In this document: positions 49,047-58,269 of the stretch, one piece after another
Layout of the letters: each line of letters starts with the position of its first letter
How positions within the stretch are numbered: position 1 is the stretch's first letter
Assembly (NCBI RefSeq): GCF_016765775.1
Contig: NZ_JAESVN010000006.1
Coordinates: 62,001-126,000, forward strand
Origin: Szabonella alba
Lineage (GTDB): Bacteria > Pseudomonadota > Alphaproteobacteria > Rhodobacterales > Rhodobacteraceae
DNA length: 64,000 bases
Direction: 5' to 3'
Notes under the pieces: model-generated
Databases searched by the model: none
What the model was told of the DNA's origin: nothing
The model's input: only the letters and a program-made list of their open reading frames with translations
Translations under genes and position numbers: made by a program

Positions 49047-49316
49047 TCAGAAATCCTCTCCAAAGCGGCTGTCGATAAGGGCCGCCAGCGCCTCCATCAG
49101 CGCCTCGGCCGCCGCCCCGCTGGTGCGCACAAGGATCGTGCTGCCCCGCGACGCGCCCAGCATCAGCAGCCCCATGATCGAATCGCCTGAAACCCGCTCT
49201 CCGTCCTTTTCGACCTCGGCGGTTGCGTCAAAGCGTTCCACCAATTCGACGAATTTCGCCGAAGCCCGGGCATGCAGGCCCTTTTCATTCACGATCTTCA
49301 GACTGCGTTCGATCAT
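49047..49316 (-). CDS. ptsH: Phosphocarrier protein HPr
   Basis: HPr relays phosphate from enzyme I to EIIA proteins. It has 89 residues. The catalytic histidine is His15 in KGLHARASAKF. The regulatory serine is Ser46 in SGDSIMGLLML, the target of the HPr kinase encoded two genes upstream. The start overlaps the EIIA stop by 4 bp. Last gene of the chvI-chvG-hprK-rapZ-EIIA-ptsH operon. No sugar permease genes are nearby, so this is a regulatory phosphotransferase chain. Confidence 0.96.
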   Translation of the reverse strand: MIERSLKIVNEKGLHARASAKFVELVERFDATAEVEKDGERVSGDSIMGLLMLGASRGSTILVRTSGAAAEALMEALAALIDSRFGEDF

Positions 49317-49717
49317 GGATGCGCGTCCTCTCCGCCCAGATCGAGGCTGTTGATATATTTGCGCCCCGCATCCAGCGACAGCGCCACCGCAACCGGAACC
49401 TCCAGATCGCGCGATTTCGCCAGCTTGATGAGCATGGGAAGATTTGCGCCATACAGGATGCGCCGGTTGCGCCCGATACAGGCGGGCATCGACAGGTTAG
49501 AGGGCGAGCCGCCGAACATGTCGGTGACCACGACGACACCCCGTCCGGTATCGACCGCCTCGGCCGCCGCGCAGATCTCATTCTGCTTGTCGCTGCGGTC
49601 GTGATCCTCCTCGATCGAGATGGCGACCATGTTTTGCTGTCGGCCCACGACATGCTCAACTGCGGAAAGATATTCCCGCGCCAGCCCGCCATGCGCGACG
49701 ATGACGATACCGATCAC
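49313..49717 (-). CDS. manX: PTS EIIA component, mannose/fructose (EIIA-Man) family
   Basis: A 134-residue phosphoacceptor. His9 in [14 protein letters not shown] is the expected phosphorylation site, and [13 protein letters not shown] near 61-73 is the family motif. No EIIB, EIIC or EIID is present in the window, so a regulatory role is likely, as for the same gene in other alphaproteobacteria. It overlaps rapZ and ptsH by 4 bp each. Confidence 0.93.
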   Translation of the reverse strand: MIGIVIVAHGGLAREYLSAVEHVVGRQQNMVAISIEEDHDRSDKQNEICAAAEAVDTGRGVVVVTDMFGGSPSNLSMPACIGRNRRILYGANLPMLIKLAKSRDLEVPVAVALSLDAGRKYINSLDLGGEDAHP

Positions 49718-50628
49718 CCCAGATCACCCGTTCCCGCTGCTGGCACGGCAACCGCGCCGCGTTCAAGCTCCCTGTGCCGTTTTGCCACCGGCCAGCCCGC
49801 CTCTGCAAGCCGTGCCGCAAGAATTTCGGCCATTGCGACCGAACGGTGTTGCCCGCCGGTGCAGCCAAAGCCGATGGACAGATGCGCCTTGCCCTCTTCG
49901 GCCTGCGCTGGCAGCAGGAAAAGCACCATTCCAGTCACCCGTTCAAGGAATTCGGCAAAGCGCGCATCGGTCGCGATATGATCCACCACGCGCGGATCCC
50001 GCCCGGTCAGCGGGCGCAATTCGGCGTTCCAATGCGGATTGCGCAGGAAACGGCAGTCGAAAATCATGTCGACACCGCGCGGCAGGCCGCGCTTGTAGCT
50101 GAAAGACTGGATCGAGACGGCAAGCCGCGTCGCCGAACTGACCGCAAACCAGCGCCCGATCTCGGCCTTCAGGTCATGGGGCGACAATTCGGTCGTGTCG
50201 ATCAGATGATCGGCCCGCGCCCGCACGGCGGCCAGCAGATCCATTTCCCGCGCGATACCCGTGGCGGGCGTGTCATCCGGGGCCATCGGATGACGACGCC
50301 TTGTCTGGTTGAAGCGACGGATCAGTTCCTCGACCGCGCAGTCAATATAGATCACTTCCAGCATCACGCGCGGGTCGCGGGTCATGCTGTCGATCAGTTC
50401 GATCAGCGCCGTGGTATTGAATTCGCGGTTGCGCGGATCCAGCCCCAGCGCCAGCGGGCGCCCGGGATTGGGCGCCTCGATCAGCCGCGGCACAAGGCTG
50501 AGCGGGATATTGTCGATCACCTCATAGCCCAGATCCTCCAGCGCGTGGATCGTAGTGGACCGCCCGGCCCCGGACGGGCCGGTCACAAGGACCATGCGCT
50601 GTTCAGCCTGTGAAGGGCCCTGCGTCAT
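49714..50628 (-). CDS. rapZ: RNase adapter RapZ-type P-loop protein
   Basis: A 304-residue protein. The Walker [10 protein letters not shown] is at 17-25, with [11 protein letters not shown] near 39-49. The C-terminal RapZ domain has [19 protein letters not shown] and [15 protein letters not shown]. In Escherichia coli RapZ binds glucosamine-6-phosphate and directs RNase E to the GlmZ sRNA. In alphaproteobacteria the role is less defined, but its fixed place beside hprK, EIIA and ptsH suggests a link to the phosphotransferase chain. It overlaps hprK (ATGA) and the EIIA gene by 4 bp. Confidence 0.95.
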   Translation of the reverse strand: MTQGPSQAEQRMVLVTGPSGAGRSTTIHALEDLGYEVIDNIPLSLVPRLIEAPNPGRPLALGLDPRNREFNTTALIELIDSMTRDPRVMLEVIYIDCAVEELIRRFNQTRRRHPMAPDDTPATGIAREMDLLAAVRARADHLIDTTELSPHDLKAEIGRWFAVSSATRLAVSIQSFSYKRGLPRGVDMIFDCRFLRNPHWNAELRPLTGRDPRVVDHIATDARFAEFLERVTGMVLFLLPAQAEEGKAHLSIGFGCTGGQHRSVAMAEILAARLAEAGWPVAKRHRELERGAVAVPAAGTGDLG

Positions 50629-51077
50629 CCGATCATCCCTTCCGCGCGGCGTCCATGCGTTAGGTAGAGCATTATTGCGGCTGCAAAATGCCCCCCCTGT
50701 CCGGGAAAGACAAGATCAACCGCCACGTCAAGAAGGTCACGTTTTCGATCAGGCGGCAGGCGCTGATCCTCACGCCCGTCCAGATCGACGATCAGCGCCA
50801 CGGGGGCCGGCCCGGCGGGTGCGGCGGGCAAAAGGCCAAAGCCCCGCGCCTCGATCAGCCCCGACAGGCGCGGCGGACAGGCGGCAATCACTTCCGCCCC
50901 TGACCGGGACAGCCGGACCCTGTCATCGGCGATCAGCCCCGCCCCCAAGGCCATCAGTTGCAGCGCCAACCCCGATTTGCCCGCGCCCGAAGCGCCAAGG
51001 ATCAGCGCCGCGCGGCCATGATGGGAAATGCAACTGCCATGAACCGTTACAGTCGCAGGCCCGGCCATCGCGGTCAC
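50625..51077 (-). CDS. hprK: HPr kinase/phosphorylase, short alphaproteobacterial form
   Basis: Phosphorylates and dephosphorylates HPr on Ser46. At 150 residues it is about half the size of the Firmicutes enzyme and consists only of the catalytic domain. The P-loop GASGAGKS is at 28-35, followed by LIADDRV and the signature [12 protein letters not shown]. The start is a GTG at 51077 overlapping the chvG TGA (GTGA). The ATG three codons on is an alternative. The N-terminal regulatory domain is absent, as is normal in this class. Confidence 0.92.
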   Translation of the reverse strand: MTAMAGPATVTVHGSCISHHGRAALILGASGAGKSGLALQLMALGAGLIADDRVRLSRSGAEVIAACPPRLSGLIEARGFGLLPAAPAGPAPVALIVDLDGREDQRLPPDRKRDLLDVAVDLVFPGQGGHFAAAIMLYLTHGRRAEGMIG

Positions 51078-52867
51078 ACCGGAAGACCGACCACGAAACG
51101 GGCGCCCAGCGGTTCCGAGGTCGGATCGGCATGGGTCGGGCGGATGTTTTCCGCCCAGATCACGCCGCCATGCGCCTCGACGATCTGTTTCGAGATCGCA
51201 AGGCCAAGGCCCGAGTGATTGCCGAAATCCGCTTGCGGACGCTCGGAATAAAAGCGCTTGAACACTTTGGTCAGCGCCTGTTCGGGAATGCCCGGCCCGG
51301 TATCCTCGACCACCACCAGCACGCGGTTTTCACGCTTGCGGGCCCAGACCCGCACGGCATCCCCCTCGTCACAAAAGGAAATCGCATTGGTGATCAGATT
51401 GACAAAGACCTGTGCCAAACGCCCTTCGAGTCCCTGAATGACGATGGGATCCACCGGCAGGTCGGTGATGAAATCGACGCCCTTCCCGGCCGCCTGCTGG
51501 CCCAGATACTCACCCAGATTTTCCAGCGTGTGCAGAAGGTTGAAGGGTTCTTCCTCTTCCTTGACCAGTTCACTGTCCAGCCGTGAGGCGTTCGAGATGT
51601 CGCTGACCAGACGGTCGAGGCGGCGCACGTCATGGTCGATCACTTCCAGCAGGCGGCTGCGCTGGTCGTCACGTTTCGCGACATGCAGAGAGGCCACCGC
51701 CGAGCGCAGGCTGGCCAGCGGGTTCTTGATCTCATGCGCGACATCGGCGGCAAATTGTTCATTCGCGTCGATCCGGTCGTAAAGGGCCGCCACCATGCCG
51801 CGCATCGCCACCGACAGGCGGCCGATCTCATCGGGGCGGGCGGCCAGATCGGGCAGGCGGACGCGTCCGGGTGTCATGCGGCTGCTGTCGCGGTCACGGC
51901 CCAGTTCGGCGGCGGCGGCCAGATCGGACAGCGGATTGGCGATGGTCGAGGCCAGAACCAGCGACAGGCCGACCGAAACCAGCAACGCCACCACGAACAT
52001 TTGCAGGATCTGCTCACGCTCATTGCGCACAAGGCGGTCGATCTCGCCTTCAGCCGAGGTCAGGGCCACGACCCCCAGCACCTCACCTGCCACCATGATC
52101 GGGGTCGCTACTGAAAACAGGGTGCCGCCATCCGGCACCTGCGCGGTATTCGCGGCGGTCTGTCCCTGCGCGGCAGGGCCATGCAGATTGCGCGCTAGCC
52201 CTTCGGCATCCACCGTCGCAGGTTCGGGACGTGAAAAGGTCAGAAGGCCCGAAACCGTTTCCCAGACCGCGTTGAGGAAGTCCGTGATCACGGTTGATTC
52301 ATGCTGCGGGCCCGGGGCCGTCACCGGATTGCCCGCAACCGAGGCGACCAGTTGCCCTGCCGGATCAAAGACGTAAAGACTGACCCCCGGTTCGACATTC
52401 AGCCTGCCCAGCATGTCCCGCATCGCCTGCCCGTCCAGCTGCGCGGCAGGGGTGTTTTCGGTGGAGGTATTTTCGGTGCGGGTGTTTTCGGCGGGGCGGT
52501 TCTCGGCGGTGCCAAGCGACAGTTCGAAAACGCTGGCGATCAGTCGCGCCTCGGAGACAAGCGCCTGTTCGCGCTGCAACACCAGCGTGTCGCGGAACGG
52601 GTTCATGAACAGGACACCGGCCACCAGAATGACCAGCGCCATCATGTTGAACAGGATGATCTTGCGCGCCAGCGGCGACCGGTTCAGCGAGACCAGACCC
52701 CGCCGCCCGCGATATTCGCGCAAGGCCGGTTCGACCACCTCTCCGGGGGCAACCCAGTCTTCACCCAGCAAGACCTCAGCCTCGGATCCGCTTTTGCGGT
52801 CCGGCCGGGTGCTGCCCTGTGATCCTCGGGGCGATGCTGGGGGCGATACTCGGGGCATGGCGGTCAT
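51074..52867 (-). CDS. chvG: Sensor histidine kinase ChvG
   Basis: Membrane sensor of acid/envelope stress that phosphorylates ChvI. It has 597 residues. A cytosolic N-terminal stretch of about 65 precedes TM1 (about 70-88), a periplasmic sensor (about 90-285) and TM2 (about 288-310). HAMP follows, then the H-box FAADVAHEIKNPLASL with His378, the N-box LITNAISFC and the G-boxes DTGPGIPEQALTKVFKRFY and GLGLAISKQ. The periplasmic domain has a run of four pentapeptide repeats. It overlaps hprK by 4 bp and follows chvI by 9 bp. Confidence 0.95.
   Translation of the reverse strand: MTAMPRVSPPASPRGSQGSTRPDRKSGSEAEVLLGEDWVAPGEVVEPALREYRGRRGLVSLNRSPLARKIILFNMMALVILVAGVLFMNPFRDTLVLQREQALVSEARLIASVFELSLGTAENRPAENTRTENTSTENTPAAQLDGQAMRDMLGRLNVEPGVSLYVFDPAGQLVASVAGNPVTAPGPQHESTVITDFLNAVWETVSGLLTFSRPEPATVDAEGLARNLHGPAAQGQTAANTAQVPDGGTLFSVATPIMVAGEVLGVVALTSAEGEIDRLVRNEREQILQMFVVALLVSVGLSLVLASTIANPLSDLAAAAELGRDRDSSRMTPGRVRLPDLAARPDEIGRLSVAMRGMVAALYDRIDANEQFAADVAHEIKNPLASLRSAVASLHVAKRDDQRSRLLEVIDHDVRRLDRLVSDISNASRLDSELVKEEEEPFNLLHTLENLGEYLGQQAAGKGVDFITDLPVDPIVIQGLEGRLAQVFVNLITNAISFCDEGDAVRVWARKRENRVLVVVEDTGPGIPEQALTKVFKRFYSERPQADFGNHSGLGLAISKQIVEAHGGVIWAENIRPTHADPTSEPLGARFVVGLPV
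52448..52507 (-). repeat. Four 15-bp tandem repeats inside chvG
   Basis: Residues 121-140 of ChvG read as four Glu-Asn-centred pentapeptides (AENRP, AENTR, TENTS, TENTP). The DNA shows repeating GTGTTTTCGG-type units on the plus strand. The repeat keeps frame, so copy number could vary without breaking the gene. Confidence 0.7.
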
Positions 52868-52876
52868 CGCGCGCCG

Positions 52877-53578
52877 TCATTCCTCATTATAGCGGTAGCC
52901 GATCCCGTACAGCGTCTCGATCGCCGAGAATTCTGAATCCGCCATGCGCATCTTCTTGCGCAGGCGCTTGATATGGCTGTCGATGGTGCGGTCATCGACA
53001 TAGACCTGATCATCATAGGCCACATCCATCAGCTGATCCCGGCTTTTGACGAAACCGGGCCGTTGCGCAAGGGTCTGCAGCAGCAGGAATTCCGTGACCG
53101 TCAGCGAGACATCATTGCCTTTCCAGCTGACCGAATGGCGCAGCGGGTCCATACGCAGGTTGCCCCGCTCGATCACCTTGGTTTCCTCGGTCACCGCGAC
53201 GGTATCATCGGCCAACGCCTCCTGCCGGCGCAGCAGCGCGCGGATGCGTTCAACCAGCAGGCGCTGGCTGAAAGGCTTCTTGACATAGTCATCCGCCCCC
53301 ATCCGCAGGCCAAGCACCTCGTCGATCTCATCATCCTTGGAGGTCAGGAAGATCACCGGCATCGAGGATTTCTGCCGCAGGCGCTGCAACAGATCCATCC
53401 CGTCCATCCGGGGCATCTTGATATCCAGAACGGCCATATCCGGCAGGCGCCGGTTGAAGGCGTCAAGCGCCGACTGGCCATCATTGTAGGTCTCGACCTC
53501 AAAGCCTTCGGCTTCCAGGGTCATCGCGACCGACGTCAGGATATTCCTGTCGTCATCCACGAGGGCGATCCTTGACAT
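52877..53578 (-). CDS. chvI: Response regulator ChvI (OmpR family)
   Basis: Transcription factor of the ChvG-ChvI system. It has 233 residues from the ATG at 53578 ([16 protein letters not shown]). The receiver domain has the acidic cluster D8-D10, phosphoacceptor Asp52 in [11 protein letters not shown], Thr79 and Lys101 (KKPF). The winged-helix OmpR/PhoB DNA-binding domain covers about 130-230 ([36 protein letters not shown]). First gene of the operon and divergent from pckA, a conserved alphaproteobacterial pairing. Confidence 0.96.
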   Translation of the reverse strand: MSRIALVDDDRNILTSVAMTLEAEGFEVETYNDGQSALDAFNRRLPDMAVLDIKMPRMDGMDLLQRLRQKSSMPVIFLTSKDDEIDEVLGLRMGADDYVKKPFSQRLLVERIRALLRRQEALADDTVAVTEETKVIERGNLRMDPLRHSVSWKGNDVSLTVTEFLLLQTLAQRPGFVKSRDQLMDVAYDDQVYVDDRTIDSHIKRLRKKMRMADSEFSAIETLYGIGYRYNEE

Positions 53579-53620
53579 GGGCTGCTTCCCTATACTGCTC
53601 GGATTTTCTATTTTTTCTAC

Positions 53621-53649
53621 ATAATCCTGACTTTGAAGGGTGGAATCAA
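53621..53649 (-). promoter_or_regulatory. Candidate promoter of the chvI operon
   Basis: Minus-strand TTGATT (53649-53644), 17 bp, GATTAT (53626-53621), followed by an A-rich initial region and the chvI ATG about 43 bp later. The -35 hexamer equals those of tufB and tRNA-Trp. Confidence 0.5.
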
Positions 53650-53735
53650 CCGGTAACTGCGAATCACCCCACAGCACCCCCCTCAGGAGACCGGAAATTC
53701 CCCAAGGAATGGCTAATATGTCTCAGTCCCCCTGC

Positions 53736-53767
53736 TGGTTGCGCTATCATCCGGTTTGGTTGCGCTA
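53736..53767 (+). repeat. Direct repeat TGGTTGCGCTA, 21-bp period, upstream of pckA
   Basis: TGGTTGCGCTA occurs at 53736-53746 and again at 53757-53767, exactly 21 bp start to start, two helical turns. The second copy ends 19 bp before the candidate pckA -35, a suitable place for an activator site. The regulator is unknown. ChvI, an OmpR-family protein that would bind direct repeats, is an obvious suspect. Confidence 0.55.
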
Positions 53768-53786
53768 ACGACCTGTATCGCTGCTG

Positions 53787-53814
53787 TTACGATCCGGATT
53801 GCCCGTGATATAGC
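53787..53814 (+). promoter_or_regulatory. Candidate promoter of pckA
   Basis: TTACGA (53787-53792), 16-bp spacer, TATAGC (53809-53814), about 105 bp before the pckA ATG. A weak -35 with a good -10 and upstream repeats fits an activated promoter. Pattern-based. Confidence 0.45.
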
Positions 53815-53919
53815 GGGCGCGTCAGCCCCGTTGCGGGGCGGGCCGGTGCAACCCTGTGGCCGGGGCCGCCGATTTCAGACCCGGAGAAGCCGCGCTGCGG
53901 CAAGGGGAGTTCGCATCAG

Positions 53920-55518
53920 ATGACCAATGGACACGTCAACCCGGATCATACACTGGAACAACACGGTCTCCGGGACCTCGGACAGGTCTATTACAACCTC
54001 GTCGAACCCGCCCTGATGGAGGCCGCCATCGCACGCGGTGAGGGGCGGCTGGGTCTGGGCGGCGCCTTTCTGGTTTCGACCGGGCAATTCACCGGGCGTT
54101 CACCGAAAGACAAATTCGTTGTCCGCACGCCCTCGGTCGAAGACAGCATCTGGTGGGAAAACAACAGCCCCATGACGGTCGCAGGCTTCGATACGCTGCG
54201 GGCAGACATGGTCAACCACATGAAGGGGCGCGATTATTTCGTGCAGGATCTTTATGCCGGGGCCGATCCGGCGCATCGTCTGGATGTGCGGGTCGTGACC
54301 GAACTGGCCTGGCATGGCCTGTTCATCCGGCATCTGCTGCGCCGTCCCGACCGCGCCGATCTGGCGACCTTCACCCCGGACTGGACGATCATCAACTGCC
54401 CCTCCTTCAAGGCCGATCCCGCGCGCCATGGCTGCCGCACGGAAACCGTGATCGCGCTGAATTTCGACGCGAAGGAAATCCTGATTGCCAATACCGCCTA
54501 TGCGGGTGAGAACAAGAAATCGGTCTTCACCCTGCTGAACTACCTGCTGCCCGAAAAAGGCGTGATGCCGATGCATTGCTCGGCCAATCACGCGGCGGGC
54601 GATCCGTCGGAAACGGCGGTGTTCTTCGGCCTGTCGGGCACCGGCAAGACCACGCTTTCGGCCGATCCCGCGCGCATCCTGATCGGCGATGACGAACATG
54701 GCTGGTCCGACAAGGGCAGCTTCAACTTTGAAGGCGGCTGCTACGCCAAGACGATCAACCTCAACCCCGAGGCGGAACCGGAAATCTATGCCACCACGCA
54801 TCGTTTCGGCACGGTCGTGGAAAACATGGTCCATGATCCCGACACGCTGGTGCTGGATTTCGACGATGACAGCCTGACCGCGAACACCCGCTGCGCCTAT
54901 CCGCTTGAGGCGATCTCGAATGCCTCGGCCACGGGTCTGGGCGGGCATCCGAAGAATATCATCATGCTGACCTGTGATGCGTTCGGCGTGCTGCCCCCCA
55001 TCGCGCGACTGACGCCTGCGCAGGCGATGTATCACTTCCTGTCCGGCTTCACCTCCAAGGTTGCGGGAACCGAGCGCGGCGTGACCGAACCGCAGCCGAC
55101 CTTTTCCACCTGTTTCGGTGCGCCCTTCATGCCGCGCCGGCCCGAGGTTTACGGCAAGCTGTTGCAGGAAAAGATCGCACGCCATGGTGCGACCTGCTGG
55201 CTGGTCAATACCGGCTGGACCGGGGGCGCCTATGGCACCGGGCGGCGCATGCCGATCAAGGCGACCCGCGCCCTGCTGACGGCGGCACTGGATGGCAGCC
55301 TGTCGGATGCGGCCTTCCGCCGTGACCCGAATTTCGGCTTTGAGGTTCCCGTCGATGTGCCGGGCGTGGATGCAGCATTGCTGGACCCGCGCGCGACATG
55401 GGCCGACGCATCCGCCTATGACGCGCAGGCCGCCCGTCTGGTGCAGATGTTTGCCGATAATTTCGGGCAATATGTGCCCCATATCGACGCCGATGTGAAA
55501 GCCGCCGCTATCGGTTGA
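53920..55518 (+). CDS. pckA: Phosphoenolpyruvate carboxykinase (ATP)
   Basis: Converts oxaloacetate and ATP to phosphoenolpyruvate, the entry step of gluconeogenesis. It has 532 residues. The substrate-binding [12 protein letters not shown] is near 58-69. The kinase-1a loop GLSGTGKTT is at 237-245, the Mg-binding [12 protein letters not shown] near 255-266, and [13 protein letters not shown] follows. Arginine near 333 lies in [18 protein letters not shown] precedes the ATG. Divergent from chvI. In Sinorhizobium and relatives pckA sits in the same position. Confidence 0.97.
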   Translation: MTNGHVNPDHTLEQHGLRDLGQVYYNLVEPALMEAAIARGEGRLGLGGAFLVSTGQFTGRSPKDKFVVRTPSVEDSIWWENNSPMTVAGFDTLRADMVNHMKGRDYFVQDLYAGADPAHRLDVRVVTELAWHGLFIRHLLRRPDRADLATFTPDWTIINCPSFKADPARHGCRTETVIALNFDAKEILIANTAYAGENKKSVFTLLNYLLPEKGVMPMHCSANHAAGDPSETAVFFGLSGTGKTTLSADPARILIGDDEHGWSDKGSFNFEGGCYAKTINLNPEAEPEIYATTHRFGTVVENMVHDPDTLVLDFDDDSLTANTRCAYPLEAISNASATGLGGHPKNIIMLTCDAFGVLPPIARLTPAQAMYHFLSGFTSKVAGTERGVTEPQPTFSTCFGAPFMPRRPEVYGKLLQEKIARHGATCWLVNTGWTGGAYGTGRRMPIKATRALLTAALDGSLSDAAFRRDPNFGFEVPVDVPGVDAALLDPRATWADASAYDAQAARLVQMFADNFGQYVPHIDADVKAAAIG

Positions 55519-55541
55519 TCGGGCGGCTGAACGGGTTCTCA

Positions 55542-55564
55542 GGGGCGCCAGTCACGGGCGCCCC
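55542..55564. terminator. Convergent hairpin between pckA and the TauE/SafE gene
   Basis: GGGGCGCC (55542-55549) pairs with GGCGCCCC (55557-55564) around a 7-nt loop. Outer bases GGGTTCT / AGAACCC extend the symmetry. It sits midway between two converging stops. It lacks a T-run, so termination is inferred from the position. Confidence 0.45.
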
Positions 55565-55570
55565 ATCCGT

Positions 55571-56341
55571 TCAGAACCCCAGCGCGCGGCGCATCAGGTT
55601 CAGACCCGTCAGCACCAGCAAGACCTGCGTCCACCAGCGGAACCGGGCCTGATCCATCCGGTCCTGCACCCGGTATCCCAGCATCAGCCCCGCCATGCCG
55701 GGCAGGATCAGGGCCGCCGAGAACGGCACGGTCTGCGCGTTCATCACCCCGGTCTGCAGATGCGCCAGAAACAGCACCACCGCCCCGATCAGGAAAATGA
55801 CCCCGCTGACGCGGATGCTTTCCACCTTTTCCGCTCCGACCGACAGCAGATAGACCAGCACGGGCGGCCCCCAGACCCCGGAAATCCCGCCATAAAGCCC
55901 GCCGATAATGCCCAGCCCCCATTCCGCCAGCCTGCGGTTGCGCAGGGGCAACGCAAGGCTGCGCCCGCTGAGTTGCAGCAGCGCATAGGCCGTCACCGGC
56001 ACCCCCAGCAGCAGCAGGAAAAGATCCTGCGGGATCGCGCGCACGAACTGCGCCGAGATGATGATGAAGACCACTGTCGCGGTAATCATGCGCCAGTATT
56101 TGCGCGCCGACTCCAGCGCCGCCGCGACGCCCTGCCGGAACGCCTGCGAGATATTGGTGACCAGCGTCGGCAGGATCAACCCCGCCAGCGCGATCTCGGG
56201 CGGCAGGAAGGCCGAAAAGGCGGAAATCATGATCAACGGCATGGCAAATCCCACCGTGCCCTTCACGAAACCCGAAAAGAAGGTGACCGCAACCGCGCCC
56301 CAGAAGGCAAGCGCGGGCAGGCCCGCCATGATGCTGTCCAT
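55571..56341 (-). CDS. TauE/SafE (TSUP) family membrane transporter
   Basis: A 256-residue inner-membrane protein with about eight hydrophobic segments. GFVKGTVGFAMPLIMISAF near 24-42 and GGLYGGISGVWGPPVLVYLL near 146-165 are the two TSUP repeat signatures. The family exports or imports sulfite, sulfoacetate or other organosulfur anions, and the substrate here is unknown. It converges on pckA and is divergent from mcd. Confidence 0.87.
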   Translation of the reverse strand: MDSIMAGLPALAFWGAVAVTFFSGFVKGTVGFAMPLIMISAFSAFLPPEIALAGLILPTLVTNISQAFRQGVAAALESARKYWRMITATVVFIIISAQFVRAIPQDLFLLLLGVPVTAYALLQLSGRSLALPLRNRRLAEWGLGIIGGLYGGISGVWGPPVLVYLLSVGAEKVESIRVSGVIFLIGAVVLFLAHLQTGVMNAQTVPFSAALILPGMAGLMLGYRVQDRMDQARFRWWTQVLLVLTGLNLMRRALGF

Positions 56342-56510
56342 ATCTCTGCCCCTTCTGGCTTTTCCACCGTTCTAGCGGCTTCGCAAAGCGGCTGCATCAG
56401 CGATTCGCCCGCGACACTTTCAATCCCTCAGACGCGCCATATTGAAATCTTGTTGCGCTGCGCGCGCAAAGATCCTATCCCCTTCGCAGATGCAGAAACG
56501 GAGCCTGACC

Positions 56511-58181
56511 ATGCCGCATGACGGACAGCCCCCCCGCCCCGCCAAGACCGCGCAGCTTGACGGTCTGACCGCCCTGACCGCCGCCGCCCTGCCCGAGATC
56601 GAGGCGCTGTTCGCCGCAGGACGCGAGGCATTGCGCGCGCTCGTCACCGTCGATGGCAAGGTTTCCACCCCGGCGATGGAGGTGCATCAGTTCGCGGCCC
56701 ATACGCTCAGCTGGCTTGCGACCTATACCGAGGCGCTGCGCCAGTTGCAGGGCTGGGCCGACCGGCTGCAATCGGCGGGCAGCTTCGGCGAGATGGAGAC
56801 GCTGATCCTGCAGATCGGCTTTGGCGAATATCTGGCACAGATCGCGGGCGGTATCCCGATGAGTCAGGGAGAGATTGCCCGCCTGTCGGATCTGAGCCTT
56901 GACTGGCAGCCGGGCCCCGAGGCCACGCGCCTGATCGCCTGCGGCAATTCCCCCGCCGCGCGGATGCGGCTGCTCGCCCTGATGCGCGACAATGCAGGCC
57001 GCGCGACCTTTGGCGCCACCGGTCTGGATGAGGAACTGGAGATGATCCGCGACCAGTTCCGCCGCTTCGCCGATAGCGAAATCACCCCTCATGCCCATGG
57101 CTGGCATCTGAAAGATGAATTGATCCCGATGGAGATCATCGACAAGCTGGCCGAAATGGGGGTTTTCGGCCTGACCATCCCGGAAAATCTGGGGGGTTTC
57201 GGCCTGTCCAAGGCCTCTATGGTCGTCGTCTCGGAAGAACTGTCGCGCGGCTATATCGGTGTGGGCAGTCTGGGCACCCGGTCCGAGATCGCGGCCGAGC
57301 TGATCCTCTGCGGTGGCACGGATGAGCAGAAATCGCATTGGCTGCCGAAACTGGCCAGCGGGGAAATCCTGCCGACAGCGGTGTTCACCGAACCCGATAC
57401 CGGGTCCGATCTGGGGTCCTTGCGCAGCCGCGCGCGGCGCGACGGCGACGACTGGACCATCACCGGCAACAAGACATGGATCACCCATGCCGCGCGCACC
57501 CATGTGATGACGGTTCTGGCCCGTTCCGTCGAGGGAACCAGCGATTACCGGGGCTTGTCGATGTTTCTGGCCGAAAAGACGCCGGGAACCGAGGCCGAAC
57601 CCTTTGTCGATCCGGGCCTGTCGGGCGGTGAGATCGAGGTGCTGGGCTATCGCGGCATGAAGGAATACACCGTCAACTTCGACGGCTTCCGCGTAAAGGG
57701 CGAGAACCTTCTCGGCGGGGTTGAGGGGCAGGGCTTCAAGCAATTGATGCAGACCTTTGAATCGGCCCGCATCCAGACCGCCGCCCGCGCCATCGGCGTT
57801 GCCCAGAACGCGTTGGAGGTCGGATTGCATTACGCAGAGGACCGCAAGCAGTTCGGCAAGGCGCTGGTGGAATTTCCCCGCGTCGCGGGCAAACTGGCCA
57901 TGATGGCGGTCGAGGTGATGATCGCCCGGCAACTGACCTATTACAGCGCCTGGCAGAAAGACCATGACAAGCGCTGCGACCTCGAGGCGGGCATGGCGAA
58001 ACTGCTGGGCGCGCGGGTCGCCTGGGCGGCCGCCGACAATGCGCTGCAAATCCATGGCGGAAACGGCTTTGCGCTGGAATATCAGATCAGCCGTATCCTG
58101 TGTGATGCGCGGATCCTCAATATTTTCGAAGGCGCTGCCGAAATTCAGGCGCAGGTCATCGCGCGCCGCCTGCTGGACTGA
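56511..58181 (+). CDS. mcd: (2S)-methylsuccinyl-CoA dehydrogenase
   Basis: Flavoenzyme of the ethylmalonyl-CoA pathway that oxidises (2S)-methylsuccinyl-CoA to mesaconyl-CoA. The start at 56511 (MPHDGQPPRPAKTAQLDGL, CGGAG 8 nt upstream) gives 556 residues. A 160-residue N-terminal extension absent from ordinary acyl-CoA dehydrogenases is the family mark. The dehydrogenase core follows, with TVFTEPDTGSDLGSLRSRA-like FAD contacts, ESARIQTAARAIG and ALQIHGGNGFALEYQISRILCDARI. Electrons would go to the ETF encoded at 45.3-47.0 kb. A short-chain acyl-CoA dehydrogenase of other specificity is the alternative, less likely given the extension. Confidence 0.85.
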   Translation: MPHDGQPPRPAKTAQLDGLTALTAAALPEIEALFAAGREALRALVTVDGKVSTPAMEVHQFAAHTLSWLATYTEALRQLQGWADRLQSAGSFGEMETLILQIGFGEYLAQIAGGIPMSQGEIARLSDLSLDWQPGPEATRLIACGNSPAARMRLLALMRDNAGRATFGATGLDEELEMIRDQFRRFADSEITPHAHGWHLKDELIPMEIIDKLAEMGVFGLTIPENLGGFGLSKASMVVVSEELSRGYIGVGSLGTRSEIAAELILCGGTDEQKSHWLPKLASGEILPTAVFTEPDTGSDLGSLRSRARRDGDDWTITGNKTWITHAARTHVMTVLARSVEGTSDYRGLSMFLAEKTPGTEAEPFVDPGLSGGEIEVLGYRGMKEYTVNFDGFRVKGENLLGGVEGQGFKQLMQTFESARIQTAARAIGVAQNALEVGLHYAEDRKQFGKALVEFPRVAGKLAMMAVEVMIARQLTYYSAWQKDHDKRCDLEAGMAKLLGARVAWAAADNALQIHGGNGFALEYQISRILCDARILNIFEGAAEIQAQVIARRLLD

Positions 58182-58269
58182 ACTGATCTGCGGGGCCGTC
58201 TGTCTGGTCGGTCCCGTCAGAGCCTCGTCACGGTGCGCTGACCGGGCCTAGGGGGAACCGGGGCAAAAC

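Larger units (their letters stand above)
53579..53919. promoter_or_regulatory. Divergent chvI-pckA control region (341 bp)
   Basis: It carries candidate promoters for chvI (53621-53649) and pckA (53787-53814), an A/T-rich patch at 53603-53626, a pair of direct repeats 21 bp apart (53736-53767), and a small GCCCCG-ttg-CGGGGC hairpin (53825-53839) in the pckA leader. No gene is seen. The pckA leader is about 100 nt. Confidence 0.6.

Noticed and set aside
53579-53919. Small RNA or riboswitch upstream of pckA
   Set aside because: Only one short hairpin and no conserved aptamer-like arrangement could be seen. The region is explained by two promoters.
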